Positions 8,900 through 18,197 are shown, counted from the first letter of the stretch. The stretch is 64,000 bases of DNA from Paenibacillus sp. SYP-B3998 (GCF_010820665.1 NZ_JAAIKC010000010.1:124001-188000), one strand, 5' to 3'. Numbers and translations: made by a program. The notes: a model not told the origin generated them from the sequence alone.

Positions 8900-10186
8900 C
8901 TACTTAGCTGCTGGTGTCGGAGTCGCTTGCGAGTTCTCTACTTTTTGTCCGTCTTTCAAGTTGTTTTGTCCAGTGACAACCAATTGCTCACCATCTTTGA
9001 CGCCTTCAAGCACCTCTTGATATTCACCATTGATGCGTCCTAATTTTACTTTGCGTTTCATATACTGATCACCTTGTTTAACAAATACAAAGGTATCGGA
9101 CTCTTCCCGAATAATACTGAGTGTGGGAACCGCAACAACTTGTTCTTCCGTTTCTGTCGTCAGCTGCACCATGAATCTTTTACCGGGCTGAAGCTGGTGA
9201 TCCGCATTCGGAACTTCCATTTCCAGTGTAAATGTCTTACTTGTAGCACTCATGATGGGCGCAAGATAGCTGATTTTGGCTGTACCTTTTTTTGTCGGCT
9301 CGTCTGGATTGTAATACACCAGCTCTTGCTTGCCTTTGACCAACAGATTATTAGATTCGGATAGCTCCGTTTTAATTTTGATCGGATCAATTTGCTGTAC
9401 TTGCCCGACTTTCCCCATAGCGGCAGACACCGCTTGACCAGCCACAAGGTTAAAATCAGTTAAAATTCCGCTACTTGGTGCTTTCACACTGTAATTTTCA
9501 AGCGAACGCGTCGCATCGTCCAACGATAGACGAGCTGATTCCGCTTGCGTTTCAATCGAAGCGATGGTGTTCGAGCTATCGTTAGCCGTCAGCTTGTTCT
9601 GTGCAGATTCAAGACTCATCTGAGCATTGTCAACAGCTTGTTTGGATTGGTCGACTTGATGCTGCGTGACAAGACCCGCGTCGTAATCATTTCTTATTTT
9701 GTTGTAATCCTGTTGAGCATTTTTGTAAGCTGTTTCTGAGCGGGTTACCGCATCAGCCAAATCCTTACGATTGTTCACTTTATCATCTTGAGCTTTTTGT
9801 AAAGATTCTTGTGAGCTTTTGAGCGACAATTCACTTTTTCGTTTGGCAGATTCGGCATCTTTGCTGTCGAGGACGAACAATACATCGCCCTTCTCCACGT
9901 AGTCGCCGCGCTTCTTAAGCACCTCAATAACTTCTCCGTTTGCTTTGGGAATCACGTCAAGTGCAGTCCCCGCGGCCACATCGGCCACTTGCTCGATCGG
10001 ACTGCTAATTTTGTGTTTCACAATGGCTTCCGTTTTAACTGGTCTTGGCTGCAGCTGCGCCGTAGCCGGCCCAGCTCCGCCGGGAGCCGAGCAGCCGACC
10101 GCCATCACGGCGGCCACTGTCCAAACAGCCAGCATGCGAAGCGTGCGATTCTTGAATAAAAGACTACCCGTACTAACCTTTTTCAT
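8900..10186 (-). CDS. RND efflux periplasmic-adaptor-type lipoprotein (HlyD family)
   Basis: A 428-residue membrane fusion protein. It has a lipoprotein signal peptide with a lipobox ending AVMAVGC followed by SAPGG. Then comes the barrel-sandwich half-motif (PKANGEVIEVLKKRGDYVEK), a long coiled-coil hairpin (about residues 115-225, rich in K, E, Q and A), the second sandwich half (SVKAPSSGILTDFNLVAGQA) and beta-barrel domains ending in VVAVPTLSI. In diderms such adaptors bridge an RND pump to TolC; here the lipid anchor would hold it on the outer face of the membrane. The start has AGGAGG seven bases upstream. It lies 42 bp after the pump gene. Confidence 0.92.
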   Translation of the reverse strand: MKKVSTGSLLFKNRTLRMLAVWTVAAVMAVGCSAPGGAGPATAQLQPRPVKTEAIVKHKISSPIEQVADVAAGTALDVIPKANGEVIEVLKKRGDYVEKGDVLFVLDSKDAESAKRKSELSLKSSQESLQKAQDDKVNNRKDLADAVTRSETAYKNAQQDYNKIRNDYDAGLVTQHQVDQSKQAVDNAQMSLESAQNKLTANDSSNTIASIETQAESARLSLDDATRSLENYSVKAPSSGILTDFNLVAGQAVSAAMGKVGQVQQIDPIKIKTELSESNNLLVKGKQELVYYNPDEPTKKGTAKISYLAPIMSATSKTFTLEMEVPNADHQLQPGKRFMVQLTTETEEQVVAVPTLSIIREESDTFVFVKQGDQYMKRKVKLGRINGEYQEVLEGVKDGEQLVVTGQNNLKDGQKVENSQATPTPAAK

Positions 10187-10228
10187 CTCTGTGCCTCCTA
10201 AAATTACCTGAGTTTTGCTTGAACCCAC

Positions 10229-13200
10229 CTATACGTCTATGCTTGCTGGCTTCGTTTCTACTTTCTTTTTGTCCTTGTGAAACATCCGTGATACACGCCC
10301 TTTGAAGCCTTCAATCATTTCATATACGATTGGAACGACGACTAGCGTCAATATGGTTGAAGTAATCAGGCCACCGATAACAACGATCCCGAGCCCTTTC
10401 CCAATTAATCCGCCTTCTCCAGATAAGCCCAAAGCAAGCGGCATTAATGCCATAATCGTTGCTCCAGCCGTCATGATGATTGGACGCAAACGTACTTTGC
10501 CCGCTTCAATCAACGCATGCCTAACCGCATACCCTTCTTCGCGGAGCTGTTGTGCGCGGTCGATTAATACAATCGCATTCGTTACTACGATACCGATTAG
10601 CATCATAAACCCAATCATCGATGTAATATTGAGTGATTCTCTTGTCAGAATAAGTCCTAGGAGACCACCGATTGCGGCCAGAGGCAAGGAGAAAAGAATC
10701 GCGAATGGCGCCCCGGCGTTACCGAAGGCAAGCACCATAATTAAGTAGACCATCGCTACGGCGACTGCCATGGCTAGGAATAATTGCGAGAAGCTTTCAT
10801 TGATATCTGCCGATACCCCTTTAACCTCAGGTGATACGCCATCTGGCAATTCAATTTGTTTCAGTGCCATCGATACTTTCATGCTAACGCCGCTTTTATT
10901 CTCGTCATTAATTTTCGCCGTTACTTTCACTAACTGCTTTTGCGATTCTCTAGCCAAAGAGTTCGCTGATTGAATTTCACTGATTTTAGCGATCTCTTTC
11001 AAATAAACAGTCGAGCCGTTCGTCGCAGTAAAAGGAATATTGCCTAGCTTTTCAAGCGTGTTTTTATCTGATTTATCCAATGAGACGGTTGTTGTATACG
11101 TCACATTATCAAATTTCATATCACCGAGGCTTTGCTTTTGAATCCAAGCGTGAGCTGTGTCTCTCACCGTAGAGGTGTTCAGTCCATAAGCTCTAGCTTT
11201 CTTCTGATCAACGGCAATCTCGACCTCTGTTTTCGCATCGCTCAAATTATCCTCAACTTCGCTAAGCTCGGGAAACGACTTAAGTTTCTCTTTAACCAGC
11301 GCAGCTGCTTTGATCAGCTGATCCTGATCATCGCCCTTCAGCGAGTAAGAGAAGTCTGTACTGGAGAAGCCTCCGTCTCCGCCAAGCTCTCTGGGCTCAA
11401 CGGTAGAGCCCTGCGGTAATTCAGAAACGATGAAATCCTTCATTTGTTCCTTCACTTTTGCAGGATCAACTTGATTATTGACTTCCACGTAAATTTGGGA
11501 AGCATAAGGCGTACGTTCATCATCATCGCCAGCAAAACCAACTAACGCTTCGACGAAATTGAATACGGGCTTGCCATTGCTATCTTTCGTGTCTAACAAC
11601 ACTTTTTCGATTTCTTTCGTCTTCGAATCTGTTGCTGCGAACGAGGTTTCATAAGGCATTTTCAACTGGAAATACATCGTTTTCGAAGGTTTACCGTTAG
11701 GCACGAAGGCCACCGAAAGATTAGGAATCGTCGTGACCAACGTAACAACAAACAATAAACCTGAAATCAGAAGAGACTTGATTCTATGTTTCAAGCACCA
11801 CTGCAAAACGGACTCATAAAAAGAAGTTAAGCGTGATGGCTTCGTCTCATCGTGAACTTTGATTTTGCTTCGCAGTACTAATAATTTAGCTAACATCGGA
11901 ATAACCGTTAATGCGACTAATAAGGAAGCTAAAAGTGCACACGCTAACGTGATAGCAAAAGGTTTGAAAAAGCCCCCAACAACACCACTGACCATACCGA
12001 TAGGCGCAAAGACCCCAACTGTCGCCAATGTTGAAGAGGTAATCGCCATTGAAACTTGTTTCGTCGCAAGCTTGATGACCGATTCATTTCGTTGCTGCGC
12101 CTTTTCCAATGACGTATAAATATTTTCAATAACCACAATCGAGTCATCCACGACACGCCCAATGGCGATAAACATGCCTCCTAGCGTCATCGTGTTGAGC
12201 GTAAGACCAAGCTGCCACATTAACAGTAGTGTAATGAGAATCGATAAGGGAATCGATACTAAAACAATCAATGTCATTCTAACATTACGCAAAAAGACAA
12301 GAATCATTAGCGAGGCCAGAATAGCGCCTACAACCCCTTCGCGTAACAAACCGCTAATGGATTCTTTAATACTCGTCGCACTATCGTAAGTGTTCATGAA
12401 GGTTACGTTCGGCATGGTTGTCTTCCAGCCTGCAATAAGCTTCTCCAAGGATCCGGAGAATTCAACTGCATTCGCGTCGCTGCTCTTATACAGGATCATC
12501 CCGATTGCTGGTTTACCATCCAAGCGACCATTAAAATCAGACTCCGTGATCGCTTTGACTTTAGCCACTTGAGAAAGGGTAACAATATCTCCCTTGGCTG
12601 TTGTGATCTCTACTTGCTCTAGATCTGTGAGGCTTTTTAGGTCGCCGGTTACCCGGGCCATCTTGTTATTTCCGCTCAATTCGACGCTTCCAATTGGACT
12701 TTTCGTCACAGCGGCGTTAATCATACTGCTTACTTGAGAAGGCGAGAGACCGTACAACGCTAACGCATCCGCATCCAGCTCAATATCCAGTGTCGTATCA
12801 CGAGCACCAATAACATCCATATGGTCGATGCCAGCTATGCCTTCTAAGTTAGGTTTAATCGTATCTTTATACAATTTATCCAGCTCGGTTTGGCTCATAC
12901 CGTTATTCGCATAAGCGACTAGATAGTTAGAAGCAAAGGAGGCTGCGCCAAAGGTTGAAGCTTTCGGTGCACTGGATCCTGCTGGAAGCTTCACTTCCTG
13001 AAGCAAGCCCATGACATCCTGCTTCTTTTTATCCGTGTCTACACCTTGTTTGAATTGTAGGATAATCATTGAGAAGTTATCGCTCGAAGTTGAGCTCATA
13101 TTCTCTAGATCAGACAAATTGGCCAGCTTCTGCTCAATTGGATCCGTAATTTCATCCATGACATCTTTGGGTGCTCCCGTATAAGTCGTCGAAACAACCA

Positions 13201-13336
13201 CGACCGGAAACGAAACGTTCGGCATGTTTTCAACCTTCAACTTGTTGGCTGCGTACATACCGCTTCCGAACAAGATGAGGATAATAATAAACAACGCAGA
13301 GATGTTCTTCATGGAAAAATGGGTTAATCGATTCAT
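10229..13336 (-). CDS. RND efflux transporter (AcrB/HAE1-like, SwrC-type)
   Basis: A 1035-residue proton-driven inner-membrane exporter of the resistance-nodulation-division superfamily. It shows the duplicated plan: a first TM helix near the N terminus, a large outer domain, six TM helices (around GVVGAILASLMILVFLRNVR and LGGMFIAIGRVVDDSIVVIE, which holds the conserved Asp pair), then a second outer domain and six more helices. Bacillus SwrC, used in surfactin resistance, is the nearest well-known monoderm relative. The start at 13336 is preferred to 13447 because GGGGAG lies seven bases upstream. A promoter region with a direct repeat precedes it. Substrate unknown. Confidence 0.93.
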   Translation of the reverse strand: MNRLTHFSMKNISALFIIILILFGSGMYAANKLKVENMPNVSFPVVVVSTTYTGAPKDVMDEITDPIEQKLANLSDLENMSSTSSDNFSMIILQFKQGVDTDKKKQDVMGLLQEVKLPAGSSAPKASTFGAASFASNYLVAYANNGMSQTELDKLYKDTIKPNLEGIAGIDHMDVIGARDTTLDIELDADALALYGLSPSQVSSMINAAVTKSPIGSVELSGNNKMARVTGDLKSLTDLEQVEITTAKGDIVTLSQVAKVKAITESDFNGRLDGKPAIGMILYKSSDANAVEFSGSLEKLIAGWKTTMPNVTFMNTYDSATSIKESISGLLREGVVGAILASLMILVFLRNVRMTLIVLVSIPLSILITLLLMWQLGLTLNTMTLGGMFIAIGRVVDDSIVVIENIYTSLEKAQQRNESVIKLATKQVSMAITSSTLATVGVFAPIGMVSGVVGGFFKPFAITLACALLASLLVALTVIPMLAKLLVLRSKIKVHDETKPSRLTSFYESVLQWCLKHRIKSLLISGLLFVVTLVTTIPNLSVAFVPNGKPSKTMYFQLKMPYETSFAATDSKTKEIEKVLLDTKDSNGKPVFNFVEALVGFAGDDDERTPYASQIYVEVNNQVDPAKVKEQMKDFIVSELPQGSTVEPRELGGDGGFSSTDFSYSLKGDDQDQLIKAAALVKEKLKSFPELSEVEDNLSDAKTEVEIAVDQKKARAYGLNTSTVRDTAHAWIQKQSLGDMKFDNVTYTTTVSLDKSDKNTLEKLGNIPFTATNGSTVYLKEIAKISEIQSANSLARESQKQLVKVTAKINDENKSGVSMKVSMALKQIELPDGVSPEVKGVSADINESFSQLFLAMAVAVAMVYLIMVLAFGNAGAPFAILFSLPLAAIGGLLGLILTRESLNITSMIGFMMLIGIVVTNAIVLIDRAQQLREEGYAVRHALIEAGKVRLRPIIMTAGATIMALMPLALGLSGEGGLIGKGLGIVVIGGLITSTILTLVVVPIVYEMIEGFKGRVSRMFHKDKKKVETKPASIDV

Positions 13337-13407
13337 TCCTGCACTCCCCTCATGACATTCGCATTTCACATTTTCATCAAATGTTTGTACGCTAAAGATA
13401 CATGTCA

Positions 13408-13427
13408 AATATGAACCCAATATGAAC
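13408..13427 (-). promoter_or_regulatory. Direct repeat upstream of RND operon, likely response-regulator site
   Basis: Two perfect copies of a 9-mer (minus strand GTTCATATT) start 11 bases apart at 13408 and 13419. They sit directly upstream of a minus-strand TTGACA. Head-to-tail repeats with about one helical turn spacing next to a -35 are the usual recognition layout for OmpR-family regulators. The regulator encoded at 14862-15542 is the obvious candidate. Confidence 0.55.
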
Positions 13428-13431
13428 AAAC

Positions 13432-13465
13432 AAAAAAACCTTGGCATTCTCCGCCAAGATTTTTT
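13432..13465. terminator. Terminator between histidine kinase and RND genes
   Basis: Short CTTGGC / GCCAAG stem with a 7-nt loop, flanked by a T tract on each strand. It separates the two-component pair from the RND operon, so the pump has its own promoter. Confidence 0.7.
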
Positions 13466-13468
13466 CAG

Positions 13469-14869
13469 TCAATGCTTTTTAGTTGGGTGGATGAGAATGG
13501 GAAGCGTGATCGTAAACGTCGTTCCGCGATCAATCTCACTTTGTACATCCATGGTTCCTTGATGCAGTTCTATAATTTTCCTTACGATGGCCAGCCCTAA
13601 ACCACTGCCGCTGCTTTCACGATGTCGCGAAGCATCCGCTTTATAGAATCGCTCGTAAATCCGTTCTTGATCTTCCGGTAATATCCCTATGCCGCTATCT
13701 TGAATGCGCACGCGAACACGATCCGTTAGCGGAATAATCTGAATTCGAATGTTTCCCTCCGCAGGTGTAAATTTGATCGCGTTGCCGAGCAAATTCATCC
13801 ATACCTGGCTTAATTGATCGGCATCCGCAGTGATTTTCACTCTTGGCAAATCCATATCCATATCCAATTGCTTGGCAGACCATTGAGGCTCATAAGAGAC
13901 GGCAACGCGACGAAGCTGCTCGTCCAAATCAAAGGTTGTTGGCTTAAAGGGATGATGCTCCGATTCAAGGGAAGCTAATTTCAGTAAATTCTCGCTTAAA
14001 CGAGACAACCGTTCGCTTTCGCGCTCGATAATTTCCAAGTAACGAAGACGGTCTTCATCCTTCAAATCCGGCTGTTTCAATGCCTTGGAGAAGCCGCGAA
14101 TGGAAGTTAAAGGCGATTGAATCTCATGTGAAACATTTGAAACAAAATCCTGTCTCATCTGCTCAAGCTGCTTGAGTTCGCCAGCCATATGATTGAAGCC
14201 CTCTGCCAAAAGACCAATCTCGTCCTTCCTTTTCACCGTTACTTTCACATTGAAATTACCTCTCGCCAACCGATTTGTCGCCAAGGTTAGCTTTTTGATT
14301 GGACTCACGATATATCGGGAAGCAATTAAAATGAGAACACTCCCAATAATAAGAACAATCAAGAGCACCGTTATAATGAGTGTTCGAGATTGTTTCCTAG
14401 ACTCTTCTGTGAATTTGGGCATAACAAACAAAGCGTATTGCTTGTCTTTAACGCTGAGTGGCACACCGACAACTAAACGGGTAGGCTCACCGAAATATCC
14501 GTAATTTAAATACATGCTCTTATAAATTTGGCCCTGAAGAACCTGCTCAACCTCTTCAGCTTTAATATTCAAAGATTCATTCTTACTTTGTATGCTAAAC
14601 GCGACATTATCCCCGCTGCTATCAAAAAGAATTAAAGAATAACCATCGTTCAACTTCGTGCTTGCTTCTAGAAAAGACTTGATTTCTAAGGGCTGATAGT
14701 CGTTACTCATCGTAACAAGCTGCTTCCCGACTTTGAGTAAATTATCAAGAACTTCTGTTGAGATACGATTCGTATAAAGCAGCATAGCAATTAAAAAGGA
14801 AAGTAAAATGCTAATGACTACAACCGCGGAAAACGTTAGCACAACTCGCAGATAAAGGGTTTTAATCAT
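13469..14869 (-). CDS. Sensor histidine kinase
   Basis: A 466-residue membrane kinase. Order: TM1 (about 8-30), an extracytoplasmic sensor of about 130 residues, TM2 (about 163-184), a HAMP linker (SRYIVSPIKKLTLATNRLAR), HisKA with the phospho-acceptor in VSNVSHEIQSPLTSI, and a HATPase domain with N box (QVWMNLLGNAIKF), G1 (DSGIGI) and G2 (SGSGLGLAIV). Its start overlaps the regulator's stop by 8 nt, so the two are translationally coupled. A terminator follows it. It probably senses an envelope signal that leads to induction of the adjacent RND pump; the signal is unknown. Confidence 0.95.
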   Translation of the reverse strand: MIKTLYLRVVLTFSAVVVISILLSFLIAMLLYTNRISTEVLDNLLKVGKQLVTMSNDYQPLEIKSFLEASTKLNDGYSLILFDSSGDNVAFSIQSKNESLNIKAEEVEQVLQGQIYKSMYLNYGYFGEPTRLVVGVPLSVKDKQYALFVMPKFTEESRKQSRTLIITVLLIVLIIGSVLILIASRYIVSPIKKLTLATNRLARGNFNVKVTVKRKDEIGLLAEGFNHMAGELKQLEQMRQDFVSNVSHEIQSPLTSIRGFSKALKQPDLKDEDRLRYLEIIERESERLSRLSENLLKLASLESEHHPFKPTTFDLDEQLRRVAVSYEPQWSAKQLDMDMDLPRVKITADADQLSQVWMNLLGNAIKFTPAEGNIRIQIIPLTDRVRVRIQDSGIGILPEDQERIYERFYKADASRHRESSGSGLGLAIVRKIIELHQGTMDVQSEIDRGTTFTITLPILIHPTKKH

Positions 14870-15542
14870 GCTTTACCTCAAGTCGATAGCCAAGGCCGCG
14901 GATGGTTGCAATGTGAAACTGGTTGGTTACGGAATCGAAACGCTCCCGCAAGCGTTTGATATGTACGTCTACAGTGCGCTCATCCCCCTCATAATCAATC
15001 CCCCATATTTGCTCAATAAGCTGAGCCCGGGTAAAGATTTGCGCTGGATAGCTCGCAAGCTTGTACAGCAATTCGAATTCCTTGAGCGGCAAATCGTAAC
15101 GTTGCCCCTTCATACGCACCTCTAAAGTCGTCCGATCGATGACTACATCCCCAATGTGGATCGTCTGGGAGGACGCGATACGATAACGTTTAAGCAGCGC
15201 TTTTACGCGCATCACTAACTCGACGGGATCGAACGGCTTGACGACATAATCGTCAGTACCCAGCTGAAACCCTCTCACCTTATGAGCCGATTCACTCTTG
15301 GCGGTCACCATGAGAAGGGGAATATCATTGTAATTCGCTCTTAATTCGCGGCACAAATCCCACCCGTCCATGAGCGGCATCATGATATCCAGGACGACGA
15401 GATCAGCTGATGTCGTTTCCAGCAGCTTGAGCGCTTCTTGCCCATTGCTGGCCTGAAGAACCTCAAGACCCTCTCTAACCAAATAGACACGAATTAGCTC
15501 TCGGATCGCTTCATCGTCATCCACTACCATAATTTTGACCAT
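14862..15542 (-). CDS. OmpR-family response regulator
   Basis: A 226-residue regulator. The receiver domain (1-120) has the acidic pocket VDDDEA, the phospho-acceptor Asp in LVVLDIMMPLMDGWD, a Thr in LLMVTAK and the Lys in DDYVVKPFDP. The C-terminal winged helix (about 130-225) ends with ERTVDVHIKRLRERF and IRGLGYRLE, as in PhoB/OmpR proteins. It is coupled to the kinase by an 8-nt overlap. The direct repeat at 13408-13427, upstream of the RND gene, is its likely target. It starts 37 bp after the queC stop and could also receive read-through from the que operon. Confidence 0.95.
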   Translation of the reverse strand: MVKIMVVDDDEAIRELIRVYLVREGLEVLQASNGQEALKLLETTSADLVVLDIMMPLMDGWDLCRELRANYNDIPLLMVTAKSESAHKVRGFQLGTDDYVVKPFDPVELVMRVKALLKRYRIASSQTIHIGDVVIDRTTLEVRMKGQRYDLPLKEFELLYKLASYPAQIFTRAQLIEQIWGIDYEGDERTVDVHIKRLRERFDSVTNQFHIATIRGLGYRLEVKHD

Positions 15543-15579
15543 GTTCCATTCCGCCTTTCCTCTGATCCAGATAACCTAC

Positions 15580-16311
15580 TTATCGCTCCAAGTAGGCAAT
15601 TGGATCCTTAGAACCCGCTTCCTCAAAACCTTTCAACCGCAGGCGACAGCTATCGCATTCGCCGCAGGCTTCCGCTTTGCCATTATAGCAAGAGGTTGTA
15701 AGTTCATACGGAACACCTATTTGGATCCCCTCTTGGATGATCCTCGCTTTCGTCCAATCGATCAAAGGAGTTTCAATCGTTATTCCCTTGCCCTCCACGC
15801 CTACTTTTGTCGCTAGCGCAATCACTTCTTCGACTTTATGGATAAACTCGGGACGGCAATCGGGATATCCGCTGTAGTCTAAGGCATTTACGCCGATATA
15901 GATCGCTTCCGAGCCAGTCACTTCTGCGTAAGATGTAGCAATGGACAAGAAGAGCAGATTGCGCCCCGGCACATAAGTGACCGGAATTTCTGACGCTTCT
16001 GGATCCTCCCCTTGCTCTACGTTGACCACATTAGGCACTTCTATCGTGTCATCCGTTAAAGCACTTCCGCCAAAATCGCGAAAGAAGTCGAGCTTAATGA
16101 TTTTATGACGCTGACTCACGCCGTAATGCTCAGCTACTTGCTTGGCATTTTCAATCTCAATCCGATGGCGTTGTCCATAATCAAAAGAGATCGGGTACAA
16201 TTCGTATCCGGCTTCCTTTGCCAGTCCCATACAGGTAGTGCTATCAAGCCCTCCGCTTAGGATAACTACCGCCTTCTTGCTTTTGTTATTCGTGTCAGAG
16301 CTGTTGCTCAT
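15580..16311 (-). CDS. queC: 7-cyano-7-deazaguanine synthase
   Basis: A 243-residue enzyme that converts 7-carboxy-7-deazaguanine to preQ0 using ATP and ammonia, in queuosine biosynthesis. The PP-loop ATPase motif VILSGGLDSTT is near the N terminus. A four-cysteine zinc site is near the C terminus (TSCYNGKAEACGECDSC). The ATG at 16311 has GAGGTGG upstream; a TTG at 16332 is less likely. It is the last gene of queD-queE-queC. Confidence 0.96.
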   Translation of the reverse strand: MSNSSDTNNKSKKAVVILSGGLDSTTCMGLAKEAGYELYPISFDYGQRHRIEIENAKQVAEHYGVSQRHKIIKLDFFRDFGGSALTDDTIEVPNVVNVEQGEDPEASEIPVTYVPGRNLLFLSIATSYAEVTGSEAIYIGVNALDYSGYPDCRPEFIHKVEEVIALATKVGVEGKGITIETPLIDWTKARIIQEGIQIGVPYELTTSCYNGKAEACGECDSCRLRLKGFEEAGSKDPIAYLER

Positions 16312-16339
16312 ATTAAGGCCACCTCGCTTCAATTAGTTC

Positions 16340-17020
16340 CTATACCCCGCGCAGCGCAGGGTCCCAAATAATCTTGTGAAGCTGCATATTCAGCTTCACG
16401 TTCGACAGCCCGGCTTCAAGCATCAGCTCGACGAGCTTGCGCGGCGGCATCGTTTCCCAGACCGGGCTAAACATCGGCAGCGCCTTGGTCGGATGCTGCG
16501 CCAGTACCTCCACAGCGGCGCGGAAATCGACTTCGCTACCGATGACGAACTTCAGTTCGTCCTGTTCGCGCAGCAAGCCGAAATTGCTCATGATCATTTG
16601 CTCCGTCTCGCCAGAATCAGGCAGCTTGAAATCCATGATGTATCGCACCTTTGGTGAAGCGATACGCGTTATGAACGGCGCCAGATCGATCGCACCGTTC
16701 GTCTCGATGTGCAGGTCGTCGACCTGCTCGAGACCAGCTAATGCCTCCGCTAAGGCGAGCGACTTCTCGCCATACAAGAGCGGCTCCCCGCCGGTCAGAC
16801 AAATATGCCGGGAGCGGAAGGTACTCACCTTGCTGAGAATCTCAGCAATGGTCATGACATTTTCCGCTTCCGCAGGTGGGTAGCTGTACTTGGTGTCGCA
16901 CCACGTGCAGCGTAGGTTGCAACCAAAAAGACGGACGAAAACCGTCGGGAACCCAGCACGGGTTCCTTCGCCTTCTACCGTCTCGAATATTTCTACCATA
17001 GGAATACGGATATCGCGCAT
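16340..17020 (-). CDS. queE: 7-carboxy-7-deazaguanine synthase (radical SAM)
   Basis: A 226-residue radical SAM enzyme that rearranges 6-carboxytetrahydropterin to 7-carboxy-7-deazaguanine. The CxxxCxxC cluster motif is visible in GCNLRCTWCDTKYSYP, with the SAM-binding LTGGEPLL downstream. The start is set by a TAATG overlap with queD (stop TAA at 17022-17020, start ATG at 17020) and the GGAGG ribosome site before it. An in-frame extension upstream to 17158 lies inside queD and is not real. Confidence 0.95.
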   Translation of the reverse strand: MRDIRIPMVEIFETVEGEGTRAGFPTVFVRLFGCNLRCTWCDTKYSYPPAEAENVMTIAEILSKVSTFRSRHICLTGGEPLLYGEKSLALAEALAGLEQVDDLHIETNGAIDLAPFITRIASPKVRYIMDFKLPDSGETEQMIMSNFGLLREQDELKFVIGSEVDFRAAVEVLAQHPTKALPMFSPVWETMPPRKLVELMLEAGLSNVKLNMQLHKIIWDPALRGV

Positions 17021-17493
17021 TACGCTTCCTCCTCCATCATTGAGCGAGTGATGGCCGCATAGCTGGTCGGCGTTTCCCATAGCCGAATTTCCTCCAGCTG
17101 AATAGCGGGATAAAGTTTTTCTTGCAGCAATCCTTGATGAATTTGCTCGTACATCCATACGACCATATTCTCAGCCGTTGTGTTCATTGGAGGCAGAACA
17201 TCATTCAAATACTTATGATCTAGCACATCAATGACCCGATCCTTGGCAATGCGTTTAATATCTCCAAAATCTATAGCGATCCCCCGGCTATCCACCTTGC
17301 CGCGCATAATGACTTGCAGCTTATAGGTGTGCCCGTGCAGATTTTTACATTTTCCCTCATAACAGTGCAGATGATGCGCACTATCAAACGTAAATTCTTT
17401 GGAAACCAAGACAGACTTGTGATGATATTTCAGTTGATTCTCGTTGATGTCTCGCCCCAAAACTTGCACATCTCTTGGGATTTCATACCCCAT
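17020..17493 (-). CDS. queD: 6-carboxy-5,6,7,8-tetrahydropterin synthase
   Basis: A 157-residue T-fold enzyme for the step from dihydroneopterin triphosphate to 6-carboxytetrahydropterin. Zinc-binding histidines are in FDSAHHL and NLHGHTYK; the catalytic Cys is in HCYEGKCKNLHGH. The ATG at 17493 has GAGGTGAT six bases upstream; the upstream GTG at 17502 overlaps that site. It heads the que operon, with a promoter at 17529-17558. queF, which would complete preQ1 synthesis, is not in this window. Confidence 0.95.
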   Translation of the reverse strand: MGYEIPRDVQVLGRDINENQLKYHHKSVLVSKEFTFDSAHHLHCYEGKCKNLHGHTYKLQVIMRGKVDSRGIAIDFGDIKRIAKDRVIDVLDHKYLNDVLPPMNTTAENMVVWMYEQIHQGLLQEKLYPAIQLEEIRLWETPTSYAAITRSMMEEEA

Positions 17494-17528
17494 ATCTATC
17501 ACCTCATCTATGAAAAACAGTACTCCAA

Positions 17529-17558
17529 ATTATATCACGGGAAGTATGCTTCTAACAA
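17529..17558 (-). promoter_or_regulatory. Promoter of queDEC
   Basis: Minus-strand TTGTTA (17558-17553), 18-base spacer, TATAAT (17534-17529). It leaves a leader of only about 30 bases, too short for a preQ1 riboswitch. Confidence 0.65.
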
Positions 17559-17864
17559 TCCATGAAAGAGAGGCAGGATAAGCCATAGCTAAAATTCCCA
17601 TAAATAATATTTCCTAGAAATAGCCTCGTTATGAACTTGTGACTCTGATCAAAGTTGGATCGATTAAGAACTTATCGATTCATTATTAATTCGTTTAGAG
17701 AGAATGAGAAAGAAACCTGCAGGGGGTATAACTGTGCCTTCATGCTAGGCAGAGGTATAATAAACGTAATGTTATCGGGCGATATGACTATATAGTTGGG
17801 GGAATTTATTTCATAAACAAGCCGGATGCGAGAATTTTTATTGAAAAACAATTTCTGGTTAGGT
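17559..17864. other. Intergenic region without a recognised feature
   Basis: About 300 bp between the que promoter and the minus-strand gene ending at 17865. No gene, clear terminator or RNA element was recognised. Confidence 0.5.
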
Positions 17865-18131
17865 TTACTCTAGCGCTTTACGACGGCTATTTGCCCAATC
17901 CAAATGACTATGTATTTCTTGCATTCGCTCATTTTCTTCCCGTAAATCGGTTTCGATCAAGCCAGTGAGGCGCTCAATTTGGTCCACAACAGAATCTGGA
18001 AGATCCACTTCCTCCAGTGATTTTACGATATAAAGCAAGCACTGCAGAGTCTCTTCCATCAGGCTCTTTTTCTTGCCAGTTAATACGACTTCAGACAAGA
18101 AAATAAGATGAGCCAGCTCTTTTTGCGTCAT
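17865..18131 (-). CDS. Small hypothetical helical protein
   Basis: An 88-residue, charged, apparently all-helical protein that I do not recognise. It begins MTQKELAHLIFLSEVV and ends in SHLDWANSRRKALE, with no signal peptide or metal motif. The ATG at 18131 follows AAAGGGGTGG by about 11 bases; a further in-frame ATG at 18173 has no ribosome site. It is divergent from the nitroreductase. Confidence 0.65.
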   Translation of the reverse strand: MTQKELAHLIFLSEVVLTGKKKSLMEETLQCLLYIVKSLEEVDLPDSVVDQIERLTGLIETDLREENERMQEIHSHLDWANSRRKALE

Positions 18132-18197
18132 ATTCAAGAGAACCACCCCTTTCCTGTTATCATTATCTAACATTTTCCGACAAGAGGAAAGAGATGC

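Noticed and set aside
17494-17680. preQ1 riboswitch upstream of queD
   Set aside because: The leader after the promoter is too short and the conserved preQ1-I core is absent.
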